A stretch of 64,000 nucleotides of DNA from CAYNBT01 sp964396025 (GTDB lineage Bacteria; Patescibacteriota; WWE3; UBA101185; UBA10185): NCBI GenBank assembly GCA_964396025.1, contig CAYNBT010000001.1:1-64000 (forward strand). The letters are read 5' to 3'. The position numbers were made by a program, and so were the translations under genes. Below are positions 1-7,034 of this stretch, piece after piece. The notes under the pieces were generated by a model. The model searched no databases, was not told the DNA's origin, and worked only from the letters and a program-made list of their open reading frames with translations. Within the stretch, counting starts at the first letter, position 1. Each line of letters begins with the position of its first letter.

Positions 1-11
1 AACGCGTGCAG

Positions 12-40
12 TTGCAAAAAAAGATGTTTTTGTGTATTAT
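12..40 (+). promoter_or_regulatory. sigma70-like promoter of the first gene
   Basis: TTGCAA (12-17) and TATTAT (35-40) are separated by 17 bp. The start lies about 40 nt downstream and has a strong ribosome site. Confidence 0.5.
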
Positions 41-84
41 ACTATGAGTCTTAATTTACGTCTGATTCACCGGAGGTGGCATAT

Positions 85-399
85 ATGCCAAGAGTATGCA
101 CTCAAACACGGACTTACAAAGTTAAGTTTAAAGACGGGACTGTTATAGAATACAGTGTTATGGCCGATTACGAAGAAAGCATGAAACAATTTGAAATCAT
201 GCTTGAAGCACAGAAACTGGAAGGTAAAGTCTGGAAACCCCCGAAGGAAGGCTACATCTTTAAGTTTGCTAACAGGACTCTGAGAACCACGTACATAGTA
301 CGTAACGAGGGAAATTTTGTTCTTTCGGTTACGCGGGAGGAAACCGAACCCACCAGCCTTACATGGCTTCGCGAGCTGTTCGGCGGCAAGGGATTATAG
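85..399 (+). CDS. hypothetical protein, 104 aa
   Basis: Not recognised. The reading frame opens at a GTG (76), but GGAGGT at 72-77 overlaps that codon and sits 7 nt before the ATG at 85, so 85 is the likely start. The product is a small soluble basic protein with alternating charged and hydrophobic residues. It has no membrane segment, no signal peptide and no cysteine pair beyond a single Cys near the N terminus. A TTGCAA-17-TATTAT promoter precedes it and an inverted repeat follows at 419-451. It belongs to an accessory block of short genes with strong Shine-Dalgarno sites. Confidence 0.7.
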   Translation: MPRVCTQTRTYKVKFKDGTVIEYSVMADYEESMKQFEIMLEAQKLEGKVWKPPKEGYIFKFANRTLRTTYIVRNEGNFVLSVTREETEPTSLTWLRELFGGKGL

Positions 400-418
400 G
401 GTAACGAGACATCAATCA

Positions 419-451
419 AGGGTGATTTAGGAGCAGTCTAAAAATCACCCT
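419..451 (+). terminator. hairpin between the first two genes
   Basis: AGGGTGATTT (419-428) and AAATCACCCT (442-451) form a perfect 10-bp stem with a 13-nt loop. The following tail (ACTTTCTT) is only moderately T-rich. It could be a terminator of the first gene or a leader structure of the NADAR gene 30 nt downstream. Confidence 0.5.
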
Positions 452-479
452 ACTTTCTTACTAGGCACGGAGGATTATT

Positions 480-956
480 ATGATGCAAGTTTTGGACATC
501 AGCGCGAGAACAAGTGAACTTGCGGACAGGTTATCAAACTTTGTCCCACGCGAATTCACTTTTAGAGGTGTTTTATGTGCAGGTATGGAAGGCGCTCTCC
601 AAGCACTCAAAACGAGTGATCGGGCTGAGCAACTCCGTATTTGCCAACTGATCGGAGGAAAAGCAAAGCGAGCAGGAAAAAAACTGGCAGGTTGGAAACT
701 TACACAAACGCTATGGTGGAGTGGTAAAGCAATGCAAAGGGAGAGCCAGGAGTTTCAGCTATTCTTGGACGAACTCTTCGATGCGCTCGCCACCAACCAA
801 GACTTTGTGCAAGACTTACTGGCCACAGGTGATGCCATATTGGTGCACACCATGGGCAAGGCTGATCCAAAAGAGACCGTCTTGACCGAAGCTGAATTTT
901 GCTCCCGCCTAATGCGTTTGCGCACTAAGCTGCAAAAACAACGCGAGGTGGTATAA
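480..956 (+). CDS. NADAR (YbiA-like) family protein
   Basis: 158 aa, close to the whole length of a NADAR domain. Visible family features are LSNF near residues 18-21, the block EGALQALKT around 37-45, a conserved tryptophan region near residues 70-80, and LLATGDAILVHTMGK near 113-127, the typical NADAR ending (LLATGD...L.E...D). NADAR proteins are predicted or shown to cleave N-glycosidic bonds, either in ADP-ribose-related adducts or in riboflavin intermediates (YbiA/COG3236). Which substrate this one uses cannot be seen. The start has a GGAGG site 6-7 nt upstream; two ATGs lie in tandem (480 and 483). Neighbours are unknown genes, so this is an isolated copy and not part of a riboflavin operon. 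Confidence 0.75.
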   Translation: MMQVLDISARTSELADRLSNFVPREFTFRGVLCAGMEGALQALKTSDRAEQLRICQLIGGKAKRAGKKLAGWKLTQTLWWSGKAMQRESQEFQLFLDELFDALATNQDFVQDLLATGDAILVHTMGKADPKETVLTEAEFCSRLMRLRTKLQKQREVV

Positions 957-974
957 ATGACAAGCAGTTATATT

Positions 975-1016
975 AAAGGGTAGTCTGTGGAATTTCCACT
1001 CGCTACCCTTTTTTTG
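975..1016 (+). terminator. intrinsic terminator after the NADAR gene
   Basis: AAAGGGTAG (975-983) pairs with CTACCCTTT (1003-1011). An inner GTGG/CCAC pairing extends the stem and a run of seven T follows. It also abuts the stop codon of the convergent gene on the other strand. Confidence 0.85.
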
Positions 1017-1208
1017 TTACACTTCCGCGTAAACTATTATTGTTTCTTGTGAGTCCCCTGTGTGGTAAATTGAGGTAATCTCAAAGTAATCGGCATCGGG
1101 TGCGTATGTAACACACTCTCCTATGTGATATCTCACCTGTGAGGATCTCTTTTCAACACGAATCTGTTTCCCCTCGTCAATATAGCGAATCTCATAGTTG
1201 TATAACAA
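1017..1208 (-). CDS. hypothetical protein, 63 aa
   Basis: Not recognised. The start is a TTG at 1208, preceded by a perfect AAAGGAGG 7 nt upstream, which decides the start. The product is a small soluble protein rich in Tyr, Ile and Glu with an even charge pattern that looks like a single beta-rich domain (YEIRYIDEGKQIRV at the N terminus). Its stop codon lies directly against the terminator of the convergent NADAR gene. The upstream AT-rich region (1209-1325) probably holds its promoter, but no good -35 is seen. Confidence 0.6.
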   Translation of the reverse strand: MLYNYEIRYIDEGKQIRVEKRSSQVRYHIGECVTYAPDADYFEITSIYHTGDSQETIIVYAEV

Positions 1209-1335
1209 CTTGTAACCTCCTTTGTTGGATTTGGTAGTGAATATAGCAAATAAAGTGGTGGAATGGAAATTAGTTATTTAATTATGATATGGAGAATTTG
1301 TAGGTAAAAATAAAATTTGGCTACAGAAAAAAAGA

Positions 1336-1613
1336 GACCGTAGTTCAAAGAGGTGTTCAACCAGAATAAATCTGATTTACTAGTTTCTTTGAACTACGGT
1401 CCAGGCGGCGGGGATGTCTAGCCTTCAGCCTTAGTCATCGCCGCGGGGGCCGGTGCAGGAGTGGTTGTTGGCGGCCTCCTGTGTGCTGAAATATTGCCCA
1501 CAAGACGTGCATTGAATCCAACTCCAAACCAATCGGAAAAACGTAAACATGATCTTTTTCCTTTGTCTAGCCGTAGCTTTATACCGCTAGACATATAATG
1601 GGAACTTAACAAT
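1336..1613 (-). ncRNA. candidate structured small RNA (~280 nt)
   Basis: A perfect consensus promoter on the minus strand (TTGACA at 1643-1648, 17 bp, TATAAT at 1620-1625) fires toward a perfect terminator (15-bp stem 1336-1350/1387-1401, then a T7 run on the minus strand). The product is ~280 nt. Its 5' end holds an 8-bp stem (1586-1593 with 1564-1571), and a second copy of the 3' arm lies at 1415-1422, so two pairings exclude each other. A GC-rich stem (GCGGCG/CGCCGC) sits before the terminator. A 64-codon frame opens at TTG 1612 (or ATG 1594, 58 codons) and ends at 1418, but neither start has a Shine-Dalgarno site and the encoded tail is low-complexity Pro/Thr/Ala. It does not match tmRNA, RNase P, SRP or 6S motifs that I can recall. 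Confidence 0.5.
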
Positions 1614-1619
1614 AAGTAT

Positions 1620-1648
1620 ATTATACCCTATAGTAGCATATGTGTCAA
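1620..1648 (-). promoter_or_regulatory. perfect sigma70 consensus promoter
   Basis: TTGACA (1643-1648), 17-bp spacer, TATAAT (1620-1625), minus strand. Predicted transcription start is about 1612-1614. It lies just downstream of the 244-aa gene. Confidence 0.8.
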
Positions 1649-1652
1649 GTAC

Positions 1653-2387
1653 TCAGCAATATACTCGCTCTAAAGCATCAATATAGTCCTTAGCTTGCTG
1701 ATTGAAGACAAAACAATGGAACGGACCAAAACCATAGCTCTCAACATTCTGCATTACCCATAGATACTCTTGTCTGTCAATCAAAGGTTCTAACACACGC
1801 GCCGTCGTATACACAGAACGGACACTTTCCCCCGACTTAAGGAAGCTGGGAAATTTGATACCTAGCTCGTAAAGATATCTCTTGGCTTGCTGAAACGTCA
1901 AAAACGTCTCACACGCAGACCTCGGATACCCCGAAAGAATTCCATATATCACATGACCAAAATCACCAATCGGAATACTCTCATGGCACAGTGCATCAGT
2001 ATTTTGTTGCAGCCAATCTACCACAGATTCCGGATTTGGAAAGATGTCTGGGTGCATGCTTGCAACGTTGTGTACGGCCCAACGATTGATAAACTCAAAT
2101 CTCCGCCCATTATACTTCTTGCAATCATCCATGATGATGCAGAAAACATTGGGCGTACCAAATGCCTGCAAGGCTAGGATAATCTGCTCCGCTGTTTTCC
2201 AATCCCCTTCAGCAAGTTTATTTATAGGCGTTAGGCCGGAAAACAAGGCGTGAAGCTTGAATCGTAGCATCTGATCTTGCTGAATCTTCCGCCCTAATTT
2301 TGGGTTGAAAGTAGAAAGGAACTCAAAAAATTCGTTAAGTTCCTGAATCCCCTGTACAGCGCTGTCGCGATCCATATGCGTAATCAT
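1653..2387 (-). CDS. hypothetical protein, 244 aa
   Basis: Not recognised. The frame stays open upstream to 2501, but AAAAGGAG lies 6-7 nt before the ATG at 2387 and a promoter (TTGCCA-17-TAATAT, 2475-2447) sits inside the upstream extension, so 2387 is the chosen start. The product is soluble, with helical N-terminal half (acidic/aromatic FFEFLSTF region) and several conserved-looking aromatic clusters toward the C terminus (YGFGPFHCFVFNQQ). No catalytic motif is apparent. It is divergent from the paralogue cluster at 2562-4119 and stops just upstream of the candidate RNA promoter. Confidence 0.7.
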   Translation of the reverse strand: MITHMDRDSAVQGIQELNEFFEFLSTFNPKLGRKIQQDQMLRFKLHALFSGLTPINKLAEGDWKTAEQIILALQAFGTPNVFCIIMDDCKKYNGRRFEFINRWAVHNVASMHPDIFPNPESVVDWLQQNTDALCHESIPIGDFGHVIYGILSGYPRSACETFLTFQQAKRYLYELGIKFPSFLKSGESVRSVYTTARVLEPLIDRQEYLWVMQNVESYGFGPFHCFVFNQQAKDYIDALERVYC

Positions 2388-2446
2388 GTACAGCTCCTTT
2401 TTTGCTGATATTTGCGTTACTGTAAGGAATTGTAGCGCGACCCGCC

Positions 2447-2475
2447 ATATTACACCACAAAAAAATCTTTGGCAA
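2447..2475 (-). promoter_or_regulatory. sigma70-like promoter of the 244-aa gene
   Basis: TTGCCA (2470-2475), 17 bp, TAATAT (2447-2452) on the minus strand, about 60 nt before the ATG. Confidence 0.6.
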
Positions 2476-2506
2476 ACCTGCACACGGCTACACTGCAGCA
2501 TAAGGC

Positions 2507-2535
2507 TTGACCTAGCCGATAGTTTAGTGTATTTT
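2507..2535 (+). promoter_or_regulatory. sigma70-like promoter of the small-paralogue cluster
   Basis: TTGACC (2507-2512), 17 bp, TATTTT (2530-2535), with the first Shine-Dalgarno site about 15 nt downstream. Confidence 0.6.
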
Positions 2536-2561
2536 CAGTGAAAACGATAAAGGAGCAAATT

Positions 2562-2870
2562 ATGATTTATGGGCATATTCTCTTGGAAGATTATGTTGTT
2601 CTTACCGATTTTCCCGAAAAGCGTAGTAAAGATCTACTTGTACCGGCAACCATGCGCCCTATATTGAAGAAGCTAAAGGAGCTTGGTCTACAGATTGAAC
2701 TGCGCTACACGATGATTACAGTCACCCGCGGCGAATATATCGCACTCATCGTAAATGGAGAAGATGTAGGCACCGTAATTATTACCACTGAGAAAAACTG
2801 GGTTGCAGAAATCGCAGAAGATCTCACAAAGCTTGCGAATAATCCGGACAAATACGGCTTTGCCGAATAA
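2562..2870 (+). CDS. tandem small-protein family, copy 1 (102 aa)
   Basis: Function unknown. AAAGGAG lies 6 nt before ATG 2562; the upstream GTG at 2538 would place the ribosome site inside the gene. The product has a shared plan with the next three genes: an N-terminal short beta/hydrophobic segment (IYGHILLEDYVVLTDFP), a central helix (ILKKLKELGLQIELRY), a beta hairpin ending in VNGEDVGTV, and a C-terminal helix with the signature DLTKLANNPDKYGFAE. Intergenic spacing to copy 2 is 10 nt, so the two are probably co-transcribed. No membrane segment or cysteine motif. Confidence 0.75.
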   Translation: MIYGHILLEDYVVLTDFPEKRSKDLLVPATMRPILKKLKELGLQIELRYTMITVTRGEYIALIVNGEDVGTVIITTEKNWVAEIAEDLTKLANNPDKYGFAE

Positions 2871-2880
2871 GGAGTTAAAC

Positions 2881-3341
2881 ATGATTTTTACGCAGATTGA
2901 CCTGGCAGACCATCTGGTCTTGACCGGCTTCCCAGTAAAGTACAGTGCGTGGCTTTTCCTTCCCGCATCCAAGCGAAGAATCTTGAACATGCTTAAAAAG
3001 CTTGGCTTGACTATAGAGTTACGATTCANNNNNNNNNNNNNNNNNNNNNNNNNNNNNNNNNNNNNNNNNNNNNNNNNNNNNNNNNNNNNNNNNNNNNNNN
3101 NNNNNNNNNNNNNNNNNNNNNNNNNNNNCGAAGAATCTTGAACATGCTTAAAAAGCTTGGCTTGACTATAGAGTTACGATTCATTGCAGATGATCCTATC
3201 AATACTGACTGCATTGATATCGTTGTAAACGGAGAGTTTGTTGGCGTTGTGTTTATTGAACCAGAATCTGATTGGGTAGAACTGTTAATCCGAGATCTTA
3301 CAGAACTGGCAGAACACCCGGACAAATACGGCTTTGCTTAG
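2881..3341 (+). CDS. tandem small-protein family, copy 2 (interrupted by assembly gap)
   Basis: AAGGAG precedes ATG 2881. The frame runs into 100 N (3029-3128). The 55 bases before the gap (2974-3028) are identical to the 55 bases after it (3129-3183). Joining the two sides at that overlap removes the gap and gives one 101-aa protein, the same length as copy 1, with the family plan: FTQIDLADHLVLTGFP at the start, helix LNMLKKLGLTIELRF, VVNGEFVGVV hairpin, and C-terminal DLTELAEHPDKYGFA. It is the closest relative of copy 1. I therefore read it as a single intact gene and not as two fragments. Confidence 0.75.
3029..3128. other. 100-N assembly gap, probably false
   Basis: Exactly 100 N. The flanks are a 55-bp direct duplicate (2974-3028 and 3129-3183) abutting the gap on both sides. 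This is what two contigs overlapping by a k-mer length look like when they are scaffolded instead of merged. Confidence 0.85.
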
Positions 3342-3379
3342 GCGATTCTATCTCGGAAAACGAACAAGGAGAGTAACAA

Positions 3380-3700
3380 ATGCTCATCAAAAGCGTTAAA
3401 CTAACGGACTTTGTAGACTTTGACACAGAGAATGTCCCTGCAAGCATATTGTTAATGCTCAAGGCACCACTAGCGGTGAAACAAGACCTTCTAAAACTGC
3501 GCGAACTACCCGAAAAGGTTCGCCTTGTATATCAAGCTGGTAGATACGAGCGTATCTGGATTTACATGGGAGCCTTAGAAGTTGGTTGTGTAGAAATTTA
3601 TCTCGACATAACGGGTAAACAATGGGCAATAGAATTGGTAAATGATCTTGTGGAATTGAGCAAAAACCCTAGCTTGTACCTATCCTTCCAAGAAGATTAG
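3380..3700 (+). CDS. tandem small-protein family, copy 3 (106 aa)
   Basis: A diverged paralogue of the two preceding genes. AAGGAGAG lies 7 nt before ATG 3380. The same plan is visible: a short N-terminal segment (LIKSVKLTDFVDFD), a central helix (KQDLLKLRELPEKVRLVY), a hairpin (IYMGALEVGCVEIYL), and a C-terminal helix AIELVNDLVELSKNPSLYL matching the DL..L...P..Y signature. An intrinsic terminator at 3716-3748 follows, so copies 1-3 likely form one transcription unit. Function unknown. Confidence 0.75.
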   Translation: MLIKSVKLTDFVDFDTENVPASILLMLKAPLAVKQDLLKLRELPEKVRLVYQAGRYERIWIYMGALEVGCVEIYLDITGKQWAIELVNDLVELSKNPSLYLSFQED

Positions 3701-3715
3701 CGCAGTGCTTTCATA

Positions 3716-3748
3716 AAGCGAGCCTTATCACATAAGTCTCGCTTTTTT
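3716..3748 (+). terminator. intrinsic terminator after copy 3
   Basis: AAGCGAG (3716-3722) plus CTTAT (3724-3728) pair with ATAAG (3732-3736) plus CTCGCTT (3738-3744), followed by a T run. Confidence 0.85.
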
Positions 3749-3772
3749 CATCTCAGCTAGCCATACACAAGT

Positions 3773-3801
3773 TTGATTCACTAGATTGCTCGGGCTAAGA
3801 T
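3773..3801 (+). promoter_or_regulatory. sigma70-like promoter of copy 4
   Basis: TTGATT (3773-3778), 17 bp, TAAGAT (3796-3801). It lies between the terminator of copy 3 and the start of copy 4, so copy 4 is a separate unit. Confidence 0.6.
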
Positions 3802-3828
3802 GCCAGAAATCATATTACAGGAGTCTCC

Positions 3829-4119
3829 ATGCTATATCAACGCGTTAGCTTGTTAAAATTCGTCGCATATGAGGACGAGGCAGTACAGCCGCTAAACCAC
3901 ATTCTATTTGCACCGGCTAAAGACATTCCGGAGCTTGAGAAACTGAAAGATCTTCCCGGCCAAGTAACCTTGAAGCTTGTTAGTCATACAAGATTAGGTA
4001 TTTTCCTGAACGGCGTGCAACTGGGGGAAGTTAGGATGGGCAGATCATATGCATGGGTTAAAACACTGCTAAAAGATCTCAAAGAGCTTGCTACCAACCC
4101 AGATGATTACATTTTTTAG
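3829..4119 (+). CDS. tandem small-protein family, copy 4 (96 aa)
   Basis: Fourth member of the cluster, with its own promoter and terminator. CAGGAG lies 5-6 nt before ATG 3829. The plan is conserved: LYQRVSLLKFVAYED, helix IPELEKLKDLPGQVTLKL, hairpin FLNGVQLGEVRM, C-terminal helix VKTLLKDLKELATNPDDYIF. It is closer to copy 3 than to copies 1 and 2 (shared LPxxVxL after the central helix). Function unknown; separate regulation and divergence suggest specialisation, not simple dosage. Confidence 0.75.
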   Translation: MLYQRVSLLKFVAYEDEAVQPLNHILFAPAKDIPELEKLKDLPGQVTLKLVSHTRLGIFLNGVQLGEVRMGRSYAWVKTLLKDLKELATNPDDYIF

Positions 4120-4123
4120 GAGC

Positions 4124-4165
4124 AAAAGGCCTGTGATGCTACCCATGCAACACCGGCCTTTTTTT
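4124..4165 (+). terminator. intrinsic terminator after copy 4
   Basis: AAAGGCC (4125-4131) pairs with GGCCTTT (4155-4161) around a long loop, followed by a T run. It directly precedes the next gene's -10 box. Confidence 0.7.
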
Positions 4166-4181
4166 ATACCTATTTAACGCA

Positions 4182-4187
4182 TATAAT
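4182..4187 (+). promoter_or_regulatory. leaderless -10 box (TATAAT)
   Basis: TATAAT ends exactly 6 nt before ATG 4194, so the predicted transcription start falls on the start codon. The -35 region overlaps the T run of the preceding terminator and is weak. Confidence 0.65.
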
Positions 4188-4193
4188 TTACGC

Positions 4194-5036
4194 ATGAATG
4201 CTAATCTCACCGAAGCCCCACGACCTGAGCTAGAAACCCCTCACGGCTTTGAATCGCTATTTCAAGCCCCAAACAACGAACTGCCATCTAACATTAAAAC
4301 AGTTCTTGCCAAGGCACCTTCAGAGATCAAAGCTATTATAGTTGCGCCCTTGGTGAGAATGGAAACCACGCTTACCACCAGCGCAGACAAATTACACCCC
4401 ACTGTACTAGAAAACTTCAAAAAACAATATGGAGTAGGTATGGAAGCTGTGGCCTTTTTTGATGGATTTTGTGAAAGCGCCAACGGCGTGGGCAAATACG
4501 AACTCAGAACCGAAACCGATCCCAATGGCGGAATCGACATCTTTATGCGCCCGTGGAAAGAAGGCGTAGCATGGGGCAAGATTGGAGAAGACAATGTAGA
4601 CGAGGTGCAAATCCGAATCCGCACCGGCGAGAACACTCAAAATTCCAAAGATGCCTACACTCCAATGCAGTTGAATTTTCGGTTTTTGCAGTATGAACAC
4701 GGTAAAGCCGAAGAAATCACATCACTAAGAGTCGATATGCACAACAGAGAAAATGCTGAGATTCAAGTTGATGCAATTGTTGGAGGCGACATGATGGACC
4801 GAAAGCATGAGGCTGTAAGGTCAATGAACAATGGAGACAAAGAGGAGAACTTTAGGGCACTGCAAGCAGCTTTTTTGTTAAATTTCTCAGAGAGATTCCT
4901 GCTAAGCAAAGGCGAAGATGACAAGTTTGACATTAGGGGAGGCATTCAAGTTGATAAATCATCACGTCCACACCTTGAAACACTAGCTAAAGAACTGAAC
5001 AAGGCACAAAACTTCTTGGATTCATTGAAGTCCTAA
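4194..5036 (+). CDS. hypothetical protein, 280 aa
   Basis: Not recognised. It has no Shine-Dalgarno site. A TATAAT box lies 6 nt upstream of the ATG, so the mRNA is probably leaderless. The product is soluble: a Pro-rich N-terminal 35 residues, a helical region around 36-90, a central stretch with beta character (YELRTETDPNGGIDIFMRPWK, QIRIRTG), and a helical C terminus (FRALQAAFLLNFSERFLL, LETLAKELNKAQNFLDSL). No signal peptide and no catalytic motif. It converges on the surface operon and overlaps the last codon of that operon's final gene by 4 bp. Confidence 0.7.
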   Translation: MNANLTEAPRPELETPHGFESLFQAPNNELPSNIKTVLAKAPSEIKAIIVAPLVRMETTLTTSADKLHPTVLENFKKQYGVGMEAVAFFDGFCESANGVGKYELRTETDPNGGIDIFMRPWKEGVAWGKIGEDNVDEVQIRIRTGENTQNSKDAYTPMQLNFRFLQYEHGKAEEITSLRVDMHNRENAEIQVDAIVGGDMMDRKHEAVRSMNNGDKEENFRALQAAFLLNFSERFLLSKGEDDKFDIRGGIQVDKSSRPHLETLAKELNKAQNFLDSLKS

Positions 5037-7018
5037 AGGTCTTTCACCCTTAACAGTGTTGTGTTATCGTCGCCGGCTACATACGTAGTAAGTGCTCGCA
5101 AGGCAACTCCAGTATCAAAACCATACTTTGTTTTTTCCGAAGTACCAATAACAGCATATTCAACATTGTACTTTTTTAGCAGGTAGGTAACTTCAATCAG
5201 TGACGTGCTAGTATAAATTTTTTCTACATCCCCCATTCTGTTTGCAATTGGCTCCCATTCCCCTCTCCAACCTAGTTCGTGCTCGGTCCAACCTATTACA
5301 GTAGGCAACCCTGTATAGGAAGAAACAATCGAATCCATGGAGTATGGCCTTCCGGGGGCCTCAAGCAAAATCGGTTGTCCTTCTACATTTTCATTAATCC
5401 AAGCTATCACTGATTTTGCACCAATGTCTTTTTCCTTCAAATATTGTGAACCATCCAAACCCTTAAACACATATTTTGGTCCAATAATATAACGAACACT
5501 TGTAACCGAATACGCAAAAACAAACCCCAATAAAATCAAAACAGGAGAAATACTTAATACAAGATGTAGAGGTCGCTTAAATGCCTGACTGGCCCGAACA
5601 AAACAATATGCACCAACTATAGTTAAGATTATCCATGCCTGATACCAAATCTTGAACACAGTATTGGCACGATAGTAGGGCGGGTTCAGTTTGTAGTAAA
5701 TGTCCTTTACAAAAAATGTTTCCGGAAGAAAAACTAATAACATCCCAAAAAAGATCAAAAAGAGCACGAATTTATTGGTTTTATGAAAACTGTTCTTTAC
5801 TCCTGTGATAAGGAAAAAAACTACTACCACTGCAAAAAACCCAAACATCTTAAAAATAGCCAAAAGGTCATTTTTGGGCCATGTGAAACCTACGCCACCA
5901 GATGGGGGCGAAAAGTTAAGATAGAAGGGAAGGTAAAGCAAAATTGAGAATGCCACCAACAGGGATCCGTAGATTACGGATTTCTTTAAAACTATCTTGT
6001 TATCAAACTGCCGTGAAAGTACACTTAAAACCAATACACCAAGAACAGGCAAGTAGATAAACCAGTCCCAACTATTAGTAGCTCCAAGTGCACCAAAGGA
6101 TAAAGGTAAAAAAAGCCATTTTTTATCAAAATCTGCGGAATGCGACGAGTAAATACTAAAACACAGAGCTAAAAACAATAGCACATATGGAATGTTTAAA
6201 ATGTGTGCGTGCAAATCTCCAATCAAAAAGCTGTAGGCAGGAAATTCATTTATTGTGTTAGGAATTAAACTTCGAGCCTGCGCATAAAAATAGTTATCTG
6301 CTTGCATGACTACTTTGTAATAAAAGAAGTCAAGGTTTCCCCCAATCAACAAAACAAGAGATGACACCACAGCTGCTATGTATTTGTGTGTAAGGTGATA
6401 AATTATAGAAAAAGCAGCAGTACCAACCATAGCAAAAAGTGTTGCAACATAAAGATTGTAAAAAACGGCAGAATCTATGCCGCTCAATTGATTTAGTATA
6501 GAAACCCCTAAATGACCAAAATAGTAATAATTAATCTCAAAACCACTAAACCACACATCTTGTGGTGGAATAGACTCAGAACGATTTAGCCCATTTATAA
6601 TGGCAAAATCCATAAACTTCTCAATTCCTTCAATTTGTGGCTGCGCTCCTCTAAACGCAAGCATTGCTACAAAAAGAAGCGCAAACAATAGTTCTTCTTT
6701 TACAAATATTTTCAGTTCATCTTTAGTGATTTTGGTGTTACTTTGATAAAAAAAGGCGTAATTTACAAAAACTATTATAAGTGTACATATAACAAGTGCA
6801 AAAATACCAAATCGAATTTTGAGCAGATAAGACAAGTTCAGAATAACGTAAAACCAGTAAAAAATGTTTAATGCTAAAAAGGAAATTGCCAATTGAAATA
6901 TTATTTTTGCAAACGGATAACCTTTATCCCTAAATCCTGAGAATAAAGCTCTAGTTAAAGGCAGGCACAAAACACCAAGTACAATTAAAAACAGATAATA
7001 TACTAAAGCAATTACCAT
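5033..7018 (-). CDS. DUF2298 (Chlor_Arch_YYY) multi-pass membrane protein
   Basis: 661 aa with about a dozen hydrophobic segments. Family signatures are visible: MDFAIINGLNRSESIPPQDVW followed by NYYYFGH (about residues 136-168) and NEFPAYSFLIGDLHAH (about 257-273). DUF2298 proteins are predicted to be membrane glycosyltransferase-like enzymes resembling lipid-linked-sugar mannosyltransferases; the acidic/His loop residues fit that but no activity is proven. The soluble C-terminal ~150 residues are extracellular in the usual model. It is the last gene of a three-gene operon with the two large secreted proteins upstream, which suggests it glycosylates or exports surface glycan that they bind or process. 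Start ATG 7018 lacks a clear ribosome site. Confidence 0.85.
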   Translation of the reverse strand: MVIALVYYLFLIVLGVLCLPLTRALFSGFRDKGYPFAKIIFQLAISFLALNIFYWFYVILNLSYLLKIRFGIFALVICTLIIVFVNYAFFYQSNTKITKDELKIFVKEELLFALLFVAMLAFRGAQPQIEGIEKFMDFAIINGLNRSESIPPQDVWFSGFEINYYYFGHLGVSILNQLSGIDSAVFYNLYVATLFAMVGTAAFSIIYHLTHKYIAAVVSSLVLLIGGNLDFFYYKVVMQADNYFYAQARSLIPNTINEFPAYSFLIGDLHAHILNIPYVLLFLALCFSIYSSHSADFDKKWLFLPLSFGALGATNSWDWFIYLPVLGVLVLSVLSRQFDNKIVLKKSVIYGSLLVAFSILLYLPFYLNFSPPSGGVGFTWPKNDLLAIFKMFGFFAVVVVFFLITGVKNSFHKTNKFVLFLIFFGMLLVFLPETFFVKDIYYKLNPPYYRANTVFKIWYQAWIILTIVGAYCFVRASQAFKRPLHLVLSISPVLILLGFVFAYSVTSVRYIIGPKYVFKGLDGSQYLKEKDIGAKSVIAWINENVEGQPILLEAPGRPYSMDSIVSSYTGLPTVIGWTEHELGWRGEWEPIANRMGDVEKIYTSTSLIEVTYLLKKYNVEYAVIGTSEKTKYGFDTGVALRALTTYVAGDDNTTLLRVKDL

Positions 7019-7034
7019 AAGTTAATCACTAAAT

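Noticed and set aside
1418..1612. 64-aa protein from the TTG/ATG frame on the minus strand
   Set aside because: No ribosome site, low-complexity Pro/Thr/Ala tail, and the frame lies inside a transcript with strong alternative secondary structure; reported as RNA instead.
1653..2501. Longer 282-aa start for the 244-aa gene
   Set aside because: The promoter and a ribosome site lie within the extension, so 2387 is better supported.
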